Shown: in pieces, positions 44,340 through 53,418 of the stretch
Position numbering within the stretch: position 1 is the stretch's first letter
Layout: each line of letters opens with the position of its first letter
NCBI RefSeq assembly: GCF_013401555.1
Contig: NZ_CP058552.1
Coordinates: 434,001-498,000 of the forward strand
Direction: 5' to 3'
Length of the DNA: 64,000 nucleotides
Source of the DNA: Paenibacillus sp. E222
Lineage (GTDB): Bacteria; Bacillota; Bacilli; Paenibacillales; Paenibacillaceae
Notes under the pieces: generated by a model
Told to the model about the DNA's origin: nothing
Databases searched by the model: none
Seen by the model: the letters and a program-made list of their open reading frames with translations, nothing else
Position numbers and translations under genes: made by a program

Positions 44340-44945
44340 TTACAATTTTTTAATTTCCGAGAACGGCCAAAAAATAAACTCCGCCCTGCCTACAATTTCA
44401 CTGGATGTAATGCTGCCAAACACACGGCTGTCCTTGCTCTTGCCTTCATGACGGTTATCTCCCATCACAAAGTAATGATCCGCTTCCAGCGTAATCGGTC
44501 CAAAATCAGGGTCCTGAACCTCCGTATCCGTGTACGTTTCCGCTTGCTGCTCCCCATTCACGAATAAATGATGGTCCCGTACTTCAACTGTGTCTCCTGG
44601 AAGTCCGACAATCCGTTTGACCAGAAAATCTTTTTTCTCCACACCTTCGCTTGGATCACGAAGCACAATAACATCTGATCGGGACGGTGTCCCAAAATCA
44701 TATACAATTTTATTCACGAACAAACGGTCCTTCTCAACCAGCGTGGGCTGCATCGATTGACCTTTGACCATCGAAAGATTGAATACAAACAGGTTCAACA
44801 GCATCATGATTACAAAAGCAATCACTATCGTTTTCACCCAGTCCCAAAGCTCTGCACCCCAGGATTTCCCCGGTTGATCAGGCACTCCCGGACTGTTTCG
44901 TTCCTTGGAGGCTACATGCTCCGTTGAAAGATTGTTGGAGTTCAA
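44340..44945 (-). CDS. lepB: Signal peptidase I
   Basis: About 201 residues; membrane serine protease that removes signal peptides. One membrane helix (WVKTIVIAFVIMMLLNLFVF) precedes KGQSMQPTLVEKDRLFVNKI (catalytic Ser), DFLVKRIVGLPGDTVEV (catalytic Lys) and HYFVMGDNRHEGKSKDSRVF (box D/E). The cytoplasmic part before the helix is polar and likely unstructured. GAGGTG lies 5 bases before TTG 44945; ATG codons at 44966 and 45017 would add 7 or 24 residues but lack ribosome sites. Resembles SipS/SipT of Bacillus. Confidence 0.92.
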   Translation of the reverse strand: MNSNNLSTEHVASKERNSPGVPDQPGKSWGAELWDWVKTIVIAFVIMMLLNLFVFNLSMVKGQSMQPTLVEKDRLFVNKIVYDFGTPSRSDVIVLRDPSEGVEKKDFLVKRIVGLPGDTVEVRDHHLFVNGEQQAETYTDTEVQDPDFGPITLEADHYFVMGDNRHEGKSKDSRVFGSITSSEIVGRAEFIFWPFSEIKKL

Positions 44946-45378
44946 AGAGACACCTCGTTTATCCATTTTGTAATAAAAAACGTCGATCGGCATACTTTCA
45001 AGGAACACAGATCGCATATAGTGAACGTTTTTCTTAAAAATATCAGGAAGCTGACGCTTCGTGTCTATCCGTGTTTATATGTTCTGATATTACCAAAATC
45101 GAGTGATCATAATCCTTTTAATTCTACTTCATTTGCAAGGGTGAAACAATTGGTTATGAGCACCAACACTCCTTGAAGGGTGAATAACAACGAGATTAAA
45201 ACAGTTAAACCAGGGATTAATTTAAATGAAATGGCGTTCAGAAGTGGCGAAAAAAGGGGAATAATCGGTGAATAGCACTCATATAAATAGAAAGGCATAT
45301 CCCTCACGTTGTTACACGCTGAAAGATACGCCTAATATGAAATGAAAATCTGTTATATTTCTTTTTTAACCATGCAAA
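44946..45378. other. Intergenic stretch with no clear gene
   Basis: The 433 bases between the signal peptidase and GNAT genes are A+T-rich. A 66-codon minus-strand frame (45107-45307) encodes a hydrophobic peptide (LIPGLTVLISLLFTLQGVLV) but its GTG/ATG starts lack proper ribosome sites, so I leave it as a weak candidate for a small membrane protein or a remnant. The rest probably holds the signal peptidase promoter. Confidence 0.4.
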
Positions 45379-45804
45379 CTAAGCTTTGGACAAGATACTG
45401 AGTTTCTGGAAAGCGCTCATAATCTGATTGGCACCGTAACCCATTGCTTCATAAAGAGGCATGGCTACTTTGTTGTGCTCATCACCCGCCACCCATATTT
45501 GACTGACTTTACGCTGCTGGAACCTTTGTTCCATGGCCTCGACAAGTTTTTTGCCGACTCCGCGGCGACGATAGTCTGGATGGACCGCAATACGATAGAT
45601 GCATCCCTGGTTGTGGTCAATCGTACCGATCAAAGCGCCGACGAGGTCTCCCTCTTCTTCCGCAACCATGATCAGGTCAGAATCCCATGACAATTGACGG
45701 GCAAACGGGCCCATCGTGTTCTCATAACACTCTTCCGATAGTGCAACCTGGAGAAGCTCTGTCATCTGGCTTGCATCACTCAACTGAAAGGAACGAACGT
45801 GCAT
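45379..45804 (-). CDS. GNAT family N-acetyltransferase
   Basis: 141 residues, soluble. The family core IYRIAVHPDYRRRGVGKKLV (acetyl-CoA-binding RRRGVG loop) lies at about residues 69-88, followed by VSQIWVAGDEHNKVAMPLYE and AMGYG, the usual motif B. The N-terminal part (FQLSDASQMTELLQVALSEE) and the acidic MVAEEEGDLVGALIGTIDHN complete the fold. The substrate is unknown; similar short GNATs acetylate small molecules or protein N-termini. AAAGGGAG precedes ATG 45804. Diverges from sodA across a 536-base region that holds a cre site. Confidence 0.88.
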   Translation of the reverse strand: MHVRSFQLSDASQMTELLQVALSEECYENTMGPFARQLSWDSDLIMVAEEEGDLVGALIGTIDHNQGCIYRIAVHPDYRRRGVGKKLVEAMEQRFQQRKVSQIWVAGDEHNKVAMPLYEAMGYGANQIMSAFQKLSILSKA

Positions 45805-45963
45805 GTCTTAAATCTCCCTTTTCGTTAGCTTAGATGAGGTTTTACAAAAAGGGGCTCCCCTTTTTACCAAAAACCCAATGTTCATATAATGACAAAAAAC
45901 GAGAAAATACCGCTTCTTCGTCAATTAAACCATACTTTACGCCATAAAACACGCATTTTCTTT

Positions 45964-45991
45964 TGAAAGCGCTTAATTGTAACCGTTTACA
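45964..45991. promoter_or_regulatory. Tandem cre-like sites in the GNAT-sodA intergenic region
   Basis: TGTAACCGTTTACA at 45978-45991 is a full palindromic match to the cre consensus. Directly before it, TGAAAGCGCTTAAT (45964-45977) matches except at its last bases. It lies 160 bases upstream of the GNAT start and 350 bases upstream of sodA. The rest of 45805-46340 is A+T-rich leader with no gene; the sodA start itself has CAGGAGG. Confidence 0.6.
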
Positions 45992-46340
45992 TAAGAATAT
46001 TAAACTTTTCCTCTCTTTAAACGCCTGAAATCACATAAATAGTTTCATAATGGGTAAAATATGTTTGTTATCTCTGACCCATGAATGGATTAACGTCTGG
46101 GGGACTTAATAAACAAAAATGTTGCTTAATTAGCCCGAATGCGGTTTAATATTAGTGACAAGGGTATTATTACATAGGTACCTGGGCAATTTGCATAAAT
46201 CCTGTGAGCGACTTTCACTCAGCAAGATATAGATCGAAGTGATCCTATTCGTCTAGAACTTGTCCCGGAAGCGATTCGAATTGAATTATGCAAAATGCTG
46301 ACCTTAACAAAAATTCAAAAATCTCAGGAGGTATTTCACT

Positions 46341-46952
46341 ATGACTTTTCAATTACCAGCACTTCCTTACGCTAACGACGCACTGGAACCACATATTGAT
46401 GCGCAAACGATGGAAATCCACCACGATCGCCATCACAATACTTACGTAACGAACCTGAACGCAGCTCTGGAAAGCGCTCCTGAACTGCAAGGTAAAAGCT
46501 TGGAAGATCTGATTGCTAACCTCGACAGCGTACCTGAAGGTATCCGCACAGCGGTTCGCAACAATGGTGGCGGACATGCTAACCACAGCCTGTTCTGGGA
46601 AATCATCGGACCTAACGGCGGCGGCGCTCCTACTGGCGACATCGCAGCAGCAATCGATAGTGAACTGGGTGGCTTTGACAAATTCAAAGAAGATTTTGCA
46701 AAAGCAGCTACAACTCGTTTCGGTTCCGGTTGGGCTTGGCTCGTAGTTGGTAAAGATGGCAAATTGTCCATCACTAGCACTCCTAACCAAGACAGCCCTC
46801 TCTTCGAAGGTCTGACTCCGGTTCTGGGTCTGGATGTATGGGAGCACGCTTACTACCTGAAATATCAAAACAAACGCCCTGACTACATCGGTGCTTTCTG
46901 GAATGTAATCAACTGGGATGAAGTAAACAAACGTTACGCTGCAGCGAAATAA
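46341..46952 (+). CDS. sodA: Superoxide dismutase (Mn/Fe)
   Basis: 203 residues, cytoplasmic enzyme that converts superoxide to oxygen and peroxide. Seen: [37 protein letters not shown] (ligand His), [20 protein letters not shown] (ligand His), [16 protein letters not shown], and [19 protein letters not shown] (Asp and His ligands). GGPNGGG and the QDSP segment suit Mn-type enzymes. Codon use is strongly biased to highly expressed genes. CAGGAGG lies 9 bases before ATG. It has a long leader and a perfect terminator and is a second dismutase besides the fusion at 33318. Confidence 0.97.
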   Translation: MTFQLPALPYANDALEPHIDAQTMEIHHDRHHNTYVTNLNAALESAPELQGKSLEDLIANLDSVPEGIRTAVRNNGGGHANHSLFWEIIGPNGGGAPTGDIAAAIDSELGGFDKFKEDFAKAATTRFGSGWAWLVVGKDGKLSITSTPNQDSPLFEGLTPVLGLDVWEHAYYLKYQNKRPDYIGAFWNVINWDEVNKRYAAAK

Positions 46953-46970
46953 GACTGCCAGCATAATAGA

Positions 46971-47013
46971 AGAGCCTGATTCGGTCAAACGACCGGATCA
47001 GGCTCTTTTTTTT
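46971..47013 (+). terminator. Intrinsic terminator after sodA
   Basis: AGAGCCTGATTCGGTC and GACCGGATCAGGCTCT form a long stem with a mismatch near the tip around AAAC, followed by eight T. Confidence 0.92.
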
Positions 47014-47069
47014 GTATACTTATGCTTGCTGCACGTTGGTTGATTTAATATTTGTATGGCAAGCGCCCC

Positions 47070-48401
47070 TTACTCACTAACATCGTCATATGCCCCTGCA
47101 AAATAACTGCTGATAAGCTTCAGGAAAATGTTAGGGAACGCCATTTTGTCCATATCTTCCGGACCAATCCAGCGATAAGTCAGCCCATCGCCTTTTCCAC
47201 TCATTACATCATGCGCCTGTTTACTTGCAGCAAATGCTGACAACGGCTCGCCTTGTTCATCAAGCGAGCCTGAGATGTTGGCTGCATCGATGATGCCTAG
47301 CTCCGATACTTGGGCTGGAGCAGTAGTTTCCTTGGCAGCCGCCTGTGCATCGTAGGCGGCTCTGGCTTCCGCGGCGATCAGCGGAAGCTCGTTACTCTGG
47401 TCCTGCTCGGTGCACTTGTACACCTGCAGGCTCCAGACAATGTGGCTGAACACATGCTCCGCATGGGTAGCCAGCCCTTCCGGGCGGGCAGCGAAGCCTT
47501 CCGCCCACAGACTGCCGGCCAGCAAAGCCATGGCCGGCTCATCTGCCAGCGGCCCCGCCGCCTTGCCGGCTGCGGCGGGCGCCGCCAGCACATGCGGCAG
47601 CTCCCACATGCGGGCCAATAGGCCCGTCGCTGGGCGCTGGCGCACAAGCACACGGCCGCGATGAGCACCGTGGCCCTCCACAATGGCGACCAGCCGCTGC
47701 TCAGGGCGCGGCGGCTTCGCCTTGGTCTTGACCGGCAGGGTGAGCTCCCGTCCGGCGATGCGGCCGGAACATTGCTCCATGACCGGGCAAGTCAGGCAGT
47801 GCGGCGCTTTGGGCGTGCACACCAGCGCGCCAAGTTCCATCAGCGCCTGATTGAAATCACGCGCACGCCCTTCCGGAATGAGCTCTCCTGCGAGCTCTTC
47901 CATCAACACCCGGGTGCTGCCCTTCATAATGTCCTCATCAATGAGGAAGTATCGGGACAGAACCCGCATCACATTGCCATCCACCGCTGGCTGCGGCTGG
48001 TTGAAGGCAATGCTGAGAATGGCCCCGGCTGTATACGGGCCCACCCCTTTTAACGCAAAGACCGCTTGCTTGTCCTGCGGCATCTCCCCACCGTGCAGCT
48101 CCATGACTTGTCTGGCAGCTGCCTGAAGATTGCGGGCACGCGAATAATATCCGAGTCCCTCCCAATTTTTCAAAACCTCTTCTTCCGGTGCTTCAGCCAG
48201 AGCCTGTACAGTCGGAAAATTCCCGATAAAACGGTTAAAATACGGAATCACCGTATCCACCCGAGTCTGCTGCAGCATAATTTCCGATACCCACGTGAAA
48301 TAAGGATTGTTATGGCGACGCCACGGCAAATCTCGTCTGTTGACCATATACCAATCCAGCAAATTCACGCTGAAATGTCGTTTCTGTTCCAATAAACCCA
48401 T
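47070..48401 (-). CDS. mutY: Adenine DNA glycosylase MutY
   Basis: 444 residues; removes A mispaired with 8-oxoG. Residues 1-215: helix-hairpin-helix glycosylase (NRRDLPWRRHNNPYFTWVSE, MLQQTRVDTVIPYFNRFIGN with catalytic Glu, LKGVGPYTAGAILSIAF hairpin, PAVDGNVMRVLSRY with catalytic Asp) and the cluster loop CTPKAPHCLTCPVMEQC. Residues 225-444: NUDIX-like MutT domain that reads 8-oxoG, interrupted by Ala/Gly-rich inserts (LAAPAAAGKAAGPLADEPA) and an Ala-rich stretch near 350-400. The 47500-47800 part is much richer in G+C than the flanks. CAGGAGAGG lies 8 bases before ATG 48401. Confidence 0.94.
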   Translation of the reverse strand: MGLLEQKRHFSVNLLDWYMVNRRDLPWRRHNNPYFTWVSEIMLQQTRVDTVIPYFNRFIGNFPTVQALAEAPEEEVLKNWEGLGYYSRARNLQAAARQVMELHGGEMPQDKQAVFALKGVGPYTAGAILSIAFNQPQPAVDGNVMRVLSRYFLIDEDIMKGSTRVLMEELAGELIPEGRARDFNQALMELGALVCTPKAPHCLTCPVMEQCSGRIAGRELTLPVKTKAKPPRPEQRLVAIVEGHGAHRGRVLVRQRPATGLLARMWELPHVLAAPAAAGKAAGPLADEPAMALLAGSLWAEGFAARPEGLATHAEHVFSHIVWSLQVYKCTEQDQSNELPLIAAEARAAYDAQAAAKETTAPAQVSELGIIDAANISGSLDEQGEPLSAFAASKQAHDVMSGKGDGLTYRWIGPEDMDKMAFPNIFLKLISSYFAGAYDDVSE

Positions 48402-48459
48402 ATTCCCGTCCTCTCCTGTTACCATGCTTACGTTCTTCACACGTTCTCCCACAGTACTA

Positions 48460-48876
48460 TTAATCAGATCCAGTCAACGTCTTCCCCATCTGCTCTACAA
48501 TAGCAAAGGCCGCAGCCAACTCCGTCTGGTGCGTAATACTCAAATGAATATCATACTGTTTACCGTATGGCAGCTGCAGTCGTTCCCATGCTTCATCAGA
48601 AAGTGTGGCAACGGGACGCCCTTTCGCATCAGGTAGCACTTCAATGTCGGTAAAACTCATCATGCTTCCAATGCCACAGCCAAACGCCTTGGACACCGCT
48701 TCCTTCGCTGCGAATCGCCCGGATACAAACTCTACCATGCGTTTTCCCCGTTGATTCGCAATCTCCCGCTCTGCATGCGTTAAAATCCGCTTCATAAACG
48801 CTTCGGCGTGGCGACCAGACAACAGCTTGCGCATGCGACCAATCTCCAGTACATCGTTTCCAATGCCATATATCAT
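48460..48876 (-). CDS. acpS: Holo-[acyl-carrier-protein] synthase
   Basis: 138 residues; attaches 4'-phosphopantetheine to acyl carrier protein. Motifs: MIYGIGNDVLEIGRMRKLLS (metal Asp), KRILTHAEREI, and VEFVSGRFAAKEAVSKAFGC (metal Glu), followed by DIEVLPDAKGRPVATLSDEA and IHLSITHQTELAAAFAIVEQ. Length and motif order match AcpS. A TTG codon precedes ATG 48876 in frame, and the upstream GGGTGAAG is a weak ribosome site, so either could be used. It ends 58 bases before the mutY start on the same strand, suggesting cotranscription. Confidence 0.95.
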   Translation of the reverse strand: MIYGIGNDVLEIGRMRKLLSGRHAEAFMKRILTHAEREIANQRGKRMVEFVSGRFAAKEAVSKAFGCGIGSMMSFTDIEVLPDAKGRPVATLSDEAWERLQLPYGKQYDIHLSITHQTELAAAFAIVEQMGKTLTGSD

Positions 48877-49062
48877 CAACGCTTCACCCGCTTAACCTTT
48901 TATGCTGTAAACGATCTCCATTCGGTCATCTGATCGGTACCTTATCCGAACACGTATTCTATTGTAGCAGGAGGCGCGCATGGATGCGAGTACCTTCGTC
49001 CACATTACCATTTATGTTAAAATATGAATCAGGAATAGATGAAACTTTAGGAGGAATAAGAT

Positions 49063-49878
49063 ATGTCCACAGCATTTGAACTGCCTGTTGACGGAAATGC
49101 CGTCATTCGCGGAAATATATTCACTGCACGGCAATCCGCTCAAGGAATCATTATCCTGGCTCACGGTTACAAAGGCTTCAAAGACTGGGGCATGTTCCCC
49201 TATGCTGCATCGAAGCTGAGCGAGAACTATCACGTCCTGACCTTCAATTTCTCTCACAACGGTGTTGGAGAAGATCTGGAGCAATTTTCTGAACTTGAAA
49301 AGTTTGCAGTCAATACGTACAGCCGGGAGCTTGCCGACTTGGCAACACTGCTTGATTATGTGTCCACACAGCCAGAACTTCACGGACTGCCAGTAGTTCT
49401 AATTGGACATAGCCGCGGTGCAGGCGTAAGCCTCGTGTACGCACTGGATCATCCCGAACAGATTGCAGCCGTACTCTCCTGGAACGGGGTAACCAATCTG
49501 GATCTCTTTACCCCTGAGCAAAAGCAAGAAATGCGTACACATGGCCGCAGCCATGTCACGAACGGGCGAACCGGCCAGCAGATGCCTCTGGACGTATCTA
49601 TTCTGGAAGACCTGGACGCGCATAAGGAGCGTTACGCCATTATTGATCGCTTGGCTTCTTCCCCTTTGCGTGTGGCACTTATTCAGGGAACAGAAGACGG
49701 CAAACGGCTGCGTGACGGCTCGGCAGCACTGGTTCAGGTTCGCCCGGACATCCCGTGGCATCAGATTCCCGGCGGAAATCATACCTTTAATACTGTGCAT
49801 CCATTCAAGGAATCAACACCGCAGCTTGAGCAGGCGATATACGAAACACTTCGCCAGATCGCAACTTGGATGAACTAA
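49063..49878 (+). CDS. Alpha/beta hydrolase (YhfR/dienelactone-hydrolase-like)
   Basis: 271 residues, cytoplasmic. Core: GIIILAHGYKGFKDWGMFPY (oxyanion HG), VVLIGHSRGAGVSLVYALDH (nucleophile Ser in GHSRG), ALIQGTEDGKRLRDGSAALV (catalytic Asp) and QIPGGNHTFNTVHPFKEST (catalytic His). All three triad residues are in order. No signal peptide. Substrate not predictable; relatives include esterases and bacterial serine hydrolases of unknown role. AGGAGG lies 8 bases before ATG 49063. Single-gene transcript closed by a bidirectional terminator shared with nadE. Confidence 0.87.
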   Translation: MSTAFELPVDGNAVIRGNIFTARQSAQGIIILAHGYKGFKDWGMFPYAASKLSENYHVLTFNFSHNGVGEDLEQFSELEKFAVNTYSRELADLATLLDYVSTQPELHGLPVVLIGHSRGAGVSLVYALDHPEQIAAVLSWNGVTNLDLFTPEQKQEMRTHGRSHVTNGRTGQQMPLDVSILEDLDAHKERYAIIDRLASSPLRVALIQGTEDGKRLRDGSAALVQVRPDIPWHQIPGGNHTFNTVHPFKESTPQLEQAIYETLRQIATWMN

Positions 49879-49890
49879 TCTTGCATAACA

Positions 49891-49922
49891 AAAAGAGTCG
49901 CTGCCATATGCAGTGACTCTTT
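49891..49922. terminator. Bidirectional terminator between the hydrolase gene and nadE
   Basis: AAAGAGTCGCTG pairs with CAGTGACTCTTT (one G-T pair) around CCATATG, with A and T runs at the feet. Confidence 0.85.
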
Positions 49923-49977
49923 GCCGTTCAGATGCTTGCATTGTCCATATCTAATCATGGCATGCTTGCAATCCATA

Positions 49978-50787
49978 TTAGATGCCAGGAATGGCATTGC
50001 GTTTGTGATGGGTACGCTTGTAAAATGCTTCAAGACGCTCTTGCACAGCCGGATCAATCTGTTTGCCTTCCAGATAGTCACTGTTCGCTTCATACGAAAT
50101 GCCCAGCTCATCTTCATCGGTCTGGCCTTCCCAGAGTCCTGCTGATGGAGCCTTGTCCAAAATGGCCTGTGGCACGTTCAAATACGCAGCCAGCTGACGC
50201 ACTTGACGTTTGTTCAGGCTGCTCAGTGGTGTAATATCCACGGCGCCGTCACCCCATTTGGTGTAAAAGCCTGTGATGGCTTCAGAGGCATGGTCAGTTC
50301 CGACAACCAGCAGGTTTTCCTCAAAGGACAGAGCATATTGCATCACCATACGGGTTCTCGCTTTCACGTTCCCTTTGCCTTGATGAGTCATATGACGCGG
50401 GCTGCCCATGGATTTGAAACCTTGCTCCACTTCCAGTGCGATCTCGTTAACTGCATCTTCGATGTTGGTTTCCACGACATGCTTCAGGTCATAAGCTTTT
50501 GCCACAGCATAGCTGTGGTCAATGTCCGATTGCTCACCGTAAGGCTGGAATACACCCAGCGTTTTGTATTCCTTATTCTCTTCTGCTGTAAGCTCATCCG
50601 TTGCTTTTTTGCAAAGCGCCGTAGCTACAGCACTGTCAATCCCGCCACTGATTGCGATTAGCAATCCTTTGGAATTGGCATTCTTCACATAGGTTTTTAG
50701 AAAGTCAACGCGCTTGCGCACTTCCTCATCTTCATTAATACTTGGTTTAACCTTCAATTCAGCGATGATCTGTTGTTGCAAACTCAT
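49978..50787 (-). CDS. nadE: NAD+ synthase, ammonia-dependent
   Basis: 269 residues; amidates deamido-NAD to NAD with ATP and ammonia. Core: KGLLIAISGGIDSAVATALC (PP-loop SGGIDS), GVFQPYGEQSDIDHSYAVAK, GNVKARTRMVMQYALSFEEN, LVVGTDHASEAITGFYTKWG, GAVDITPLSSLNKRQVRQLA and KAPSAGLWEGQTDEDELGIS. No glutaminase domain, so it uses ammonia, like NadE of B. subtilis. ATG 50787 is preceded by GGGGTG; three codons more are possible. Monocistronic. Confidence 0.96.
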   Translation of the reverse strand: MSLQQQIIAELKVKPSINEDEEVRKRVDFLKTYVKNANSKGLLIAISGGIDSAVATALCKKATDELTAEENKEYKTLGVFQPYGEQSDIDHSYAVAKAYDLKHVVETNIEDAVNEIALEVEQGFKSMGSPRHMTHQGKGNVKARTRMVMQYALSFEENLLVVGTDHASEAITGFYTKWGDGAVDITPLSSLNKRQVRQLAAYLNVPQAILDKAPSAGLWEGQTDEDELGISYEANSDYLEGKQIDPAVQERLEAFYKRTHHKRNAIPGI

Positions 50788-50874
50788 CGTACACACACCC
50801 CGTTTCTAAATTAATGAAATTTGATGTCCATTTTGAAAGGTCCGAATGGTTCAATAACCCTATTCGCTCAAAAT

Positions 50875-50915
50875 GAAACGCCCCGGCATCGGTCATCCGA
50901 AAGACGGGGCGCTCT
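50875..50915 (-). terminator. Intrinsic terminator after the bacilliredoxin gene
   Basis: Minus strand: CGCCCCG (50905-50911) pairs with CGGGGCG (50879-50885), extended by further pairs, followed by TTTCATTTT. Confidence 0.75.
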
Positions 50916-50924
50916 TTGAGCTAA

Positions 50925-51359
50925 TTAACGGCAGTAACGGTCAAACACACTTGTGAGCTCAGCCGCAATTTCCTCCGCAGAACGGTCTTCCACTTGATGA
51001 CGCTCAATAAAGTGAACGAGTTCTCCGTCTTTCATCAGAGCGATGGAAGGTGAAGATGGAGGATACGGTGCAAAGTATTCACGAGCTTTCGCTGTAGCTT
51101 CCTTATCCTGACCGGCAAATACCGTGTACAGGTGGTCTGGTGTGATATCATGCTGTAACGCTTCGGCTACACCTGGGCGGCATTGACCTGCCGCACATCC
51201 GCAGACGGAGTTAATGACAACCAGAGCGGTACCTTTGGCATCCGGCAAACTTGCTTCAACTTCTTCTGGAGTACGCAACTCCTGAATTCCCAAACGAGTC
51301 AGATCATCCCGCATCGGTTGAACCATATCTTTCATGTATTGATCAAATGACATAGACAT
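50925..51359 (-). CDS. BrxA/BrxB family bacilliredoxin
   Basis: 144 residues with a thioredoxin fold. The redox site is INSVCGCAAGQCRPGVAEAL (CGC motif) in the helix after the first strand, followed by VFAGQDKEATAKAREYF, PPSSPSIALMKDGELVHFIE and RHQVEDRSAEEIAAELTSVF. Bacilliredoxins remove bacillithiol from oxidised proteins. The length equals YphP/BrxA of B. subtilis, but the sequence does not tell BrxA from BrxB. AAGGAG precedes ATG 51359. Stands alone between nadE and the kinase gene. Confidence 0.93.
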   Translation of the reverse strand: MSMSFDQYMKDMVQPMRDDLTRLGIQELRTPEEVEASLPDAKGTALVVINSVCGCAAGQCRPGVAEALQHDITPDHLYTVFAGQDKEATAKAREYFAPYPPSSPSIALMKDGELVHFIERHQVEDRSAEEIAAELTSVFDRYCR

Positions 51360-51527
51360 TCGGTTTCACTCCTTAAACATGTAAGTTCTATTATTTAAAA
51401 AATTAAATGCTTTTGTGCTATTCCTATTATACATCCCTAATCAATGAAAGCAAGGTTCAAACACCGCCTGCGGAAAGGCTTCTCCATTAATATTATGTCT
51501 CATTCCTTGGCAAAACATGCTTAAAGT

Positions 51528-53222
51528 TCAGCGTTGAAATGCAACCTTGAACGTTGTACCCTGGCCTTCCTCCGATTCGATGGTAATGGTTCCGTTATGT
51601 CGTTCGACGATACTCAGACACATGGATAATCCCAATCCGGTTCCTTTGGCCTTAGTCGTAAAAAAAGGTTCGAACAACTTCTCCTGCTTCACTCTAGGAA
51701 TGCCTGGGCCTGTATCTCGCACACACAGCTCTACGGTGTCATCCACCAACCGGGTCTCAAGTGTGAGTACCCCTTTTTCACTCATGGCTTCCATGCCGTT
51801 ACGAGCCAGATTAAGTACCACTTGTTTGATTTCCTTTGAATTCAGATGCAGCTTCGGCACATTGTGATCCAGCATAAATTCAATACTCTGACCTCGCAAA
51901 TTCGCATCCGCCCATAACAAAGGACTTAGTTCATGGATGATATCATGCAGCTGGGATTCTTCTTTCTCCGCAATTCGATTCTGAGCCAATGACAGAAAAT
52001 CATTAATAATGCTGTTTGCCCGGTCAAGCTCCTCCAGAACGATCCGATAATAGTGATCCAGGGATTCCGGACTCTTTTCCTGCATTAATTGAAGAAACCC
52101 ACGTACAACCGCCATCGGATTCCGTACTTCATGGGTAATACTTGCGGCCATTTGGCCGACCAGACTGAGACGATCCACATTATCGAGCTCGCTTCGCAGC
52201 ATTTCAAGCTCAGTAATATCCTGAATGATTAACATGGCCCCGATAGCCTCTCTTGGCAGTTCTGCTGAATACGCGTAGATTGGAACGGTCCGGGATTGGA
52301 ACACGTTTGAACCGTAACGCACCGTCAGCCCACTCACTTCTCCATGAACAATGGCTTTACGAATACTGCTCTCCATCTTGTCTGCCTGAGCTTGTTCGAC
52401 AAACTGACTCGCAGGTTGCCCAATCAAATCCGGTGTGGTTGTGCAAGGCAGTTGATCCCGCGCCGTTTGCTCCATCGTATCGTTGACGAACTGCACGGTC
52501 CCTTCCTTATCTACGGTTGCTATGGATAAAGGAACGGCATTCAGAATTTGGTTAAGCTTTTCCGTTTCGGCTATGTATCTATGATGAACTTCGGACAAAT
52601 GTTGCTCAAGCCCCCGGTGATGCTGCATCTGTTCAATCCAGAGCATACTAAGACTTCCAGCAATAATTGCACCGATCGTATATCCCAGAGCTGACAATAC
52701 CCACAGTACTATGGAGAATGTTGTTTGGCTTTCCATGGATGCGATATACAGTACACTGGCCACAACCATCTCTGCCGTTATCAGAGAGATAACAGTTCCC
52801 ATTTTGCGTGAACGTGTATAATGCTTGAATCGTTTGGCTGACAACCATACAATAGGATAGAGAAGAATGCCCGTTTGAAGTAGAAATCCGTACAGATTAT
52901 AGGGATGCGCAAAGAGAAAATAGAAGAATATCTGGAGAAGAGACAGCATTAGGCCTAAGCGAGGCCTGCAATACAATATGACGAGCGTCAGAGGCACAAT
53001 GCCCAAGGAGATGGAGACTGACACCGGGCTCCCATAGTGGGCAAAAAGCAGACACAGTAACATGCTCACCACACTGGTTGCGGCAAAACTGGTCTGTACC
53101 ATCCTATGATATCCTGCCTTGACGACCGCTTGCCTGGAGAGCCCCAAGTGCAATAATGGAATCAGGAATACCGCAGCTCCTGCAAGCAGTATTTGTAAAA
53201 GAATGTCCTTCAACGCAACCAC
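51528..53222 (-). CDS. Membrane PAS sensor histidine kinase (sporulation-kinase-like)
   Basis: 564 residues. Five or six membrane helices fill residues 1-190 (ILLQILLAGAAVFLIPLLHL, TSFAATSVVSMLLCLLFAHY, YGFLLQTGILLYPIVWLSAK). A PAS domain (LNAVPLSIATVDKEGTVQFV) is at about 225-340, the dimerisation helix MAASITHEVRNPMAVVRGFL with the phospho-His at about 360, and the ATPase domain follows (KQVVLNLARNGMEAM, DTGPGIP, GTGLGLSMCLSIVERHNGTI). The lay-out resembles KinB/KinE-like kinases that feed the Spo0A phosphorelay; no regulator gene is adjacent. AAGGAG lies 8 bases before GTG 53222. Confidence 0.9.
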   Translation of the reverse strand: MVALKDILLQILLAGAAVFLIPLLHLGLSRQAVVKAGYHRMVQTSFAATSVVSMLLCLLFAHYGSPVSVSISLGIVPLTLVILYCRPRLGLMLSLLQIFFYFLFAHPYNLYGFLLQTGILLYPIVWLSAKRFKHYTRSRKMGTVISLITAEMVVASVLYIASMESQTTFSIVLWVLSALGYTIGAIIAGSLSMLWIEQMQHHRGLEQHLSEVHHRYIAETEKLNQILNAVPLSIATVDKEGTVQFVNDTMEQTARDQLPCTTTPDLIGQPASQFVEQAQADKMESSIRKAIVHGEVSGLTVRYGSNVFQSRTVPIYAYSAELPREAIGAMLIIQDITELEMLRSELDNVDRLSLVGQMAASITHEVRNPMAVVRGFLQLMQEKSPESLDHYYRIVLEELDRANSIINDFLSLAQNRIAEKEESQLHDIIHELSPLLWADANLRGQSIEFMLDHNVPKLHLNSKEIKQVVLNLARNGMEAMSEKGVLTLETRLVDDTVELCVRDTGPGIPRVKQEKLFEPFFTTKAKGTGLGLSMCLSIVERHNGTITIESEEGQGTTFKVAFQR

Positions 53223-53418
53223 AATGCCATCTCCTTCCTCTGCCTGCACATTCCCTCATGTATTTCTGATTAAAACATAGGCGACAGTATATTACAATAT
53301 ATCCCTTAAGACAGCATAATAGAACTGCTAATACATTTGTATTGTTTCATATTCAGGCAGGAGTAGACAGCTTTTTCGGAAAACAGACAAAATCAATGAA
53401 AAAAGAGGGTAATAACGC

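Noticed and set aside
45107..45307. 66-codon hydrophobic frame upstream of the signal peptidase gene
   Set aside because: Hydrophobic enough to be a membrane peptide, but start codons have no suitable spacing; kept only as a note.
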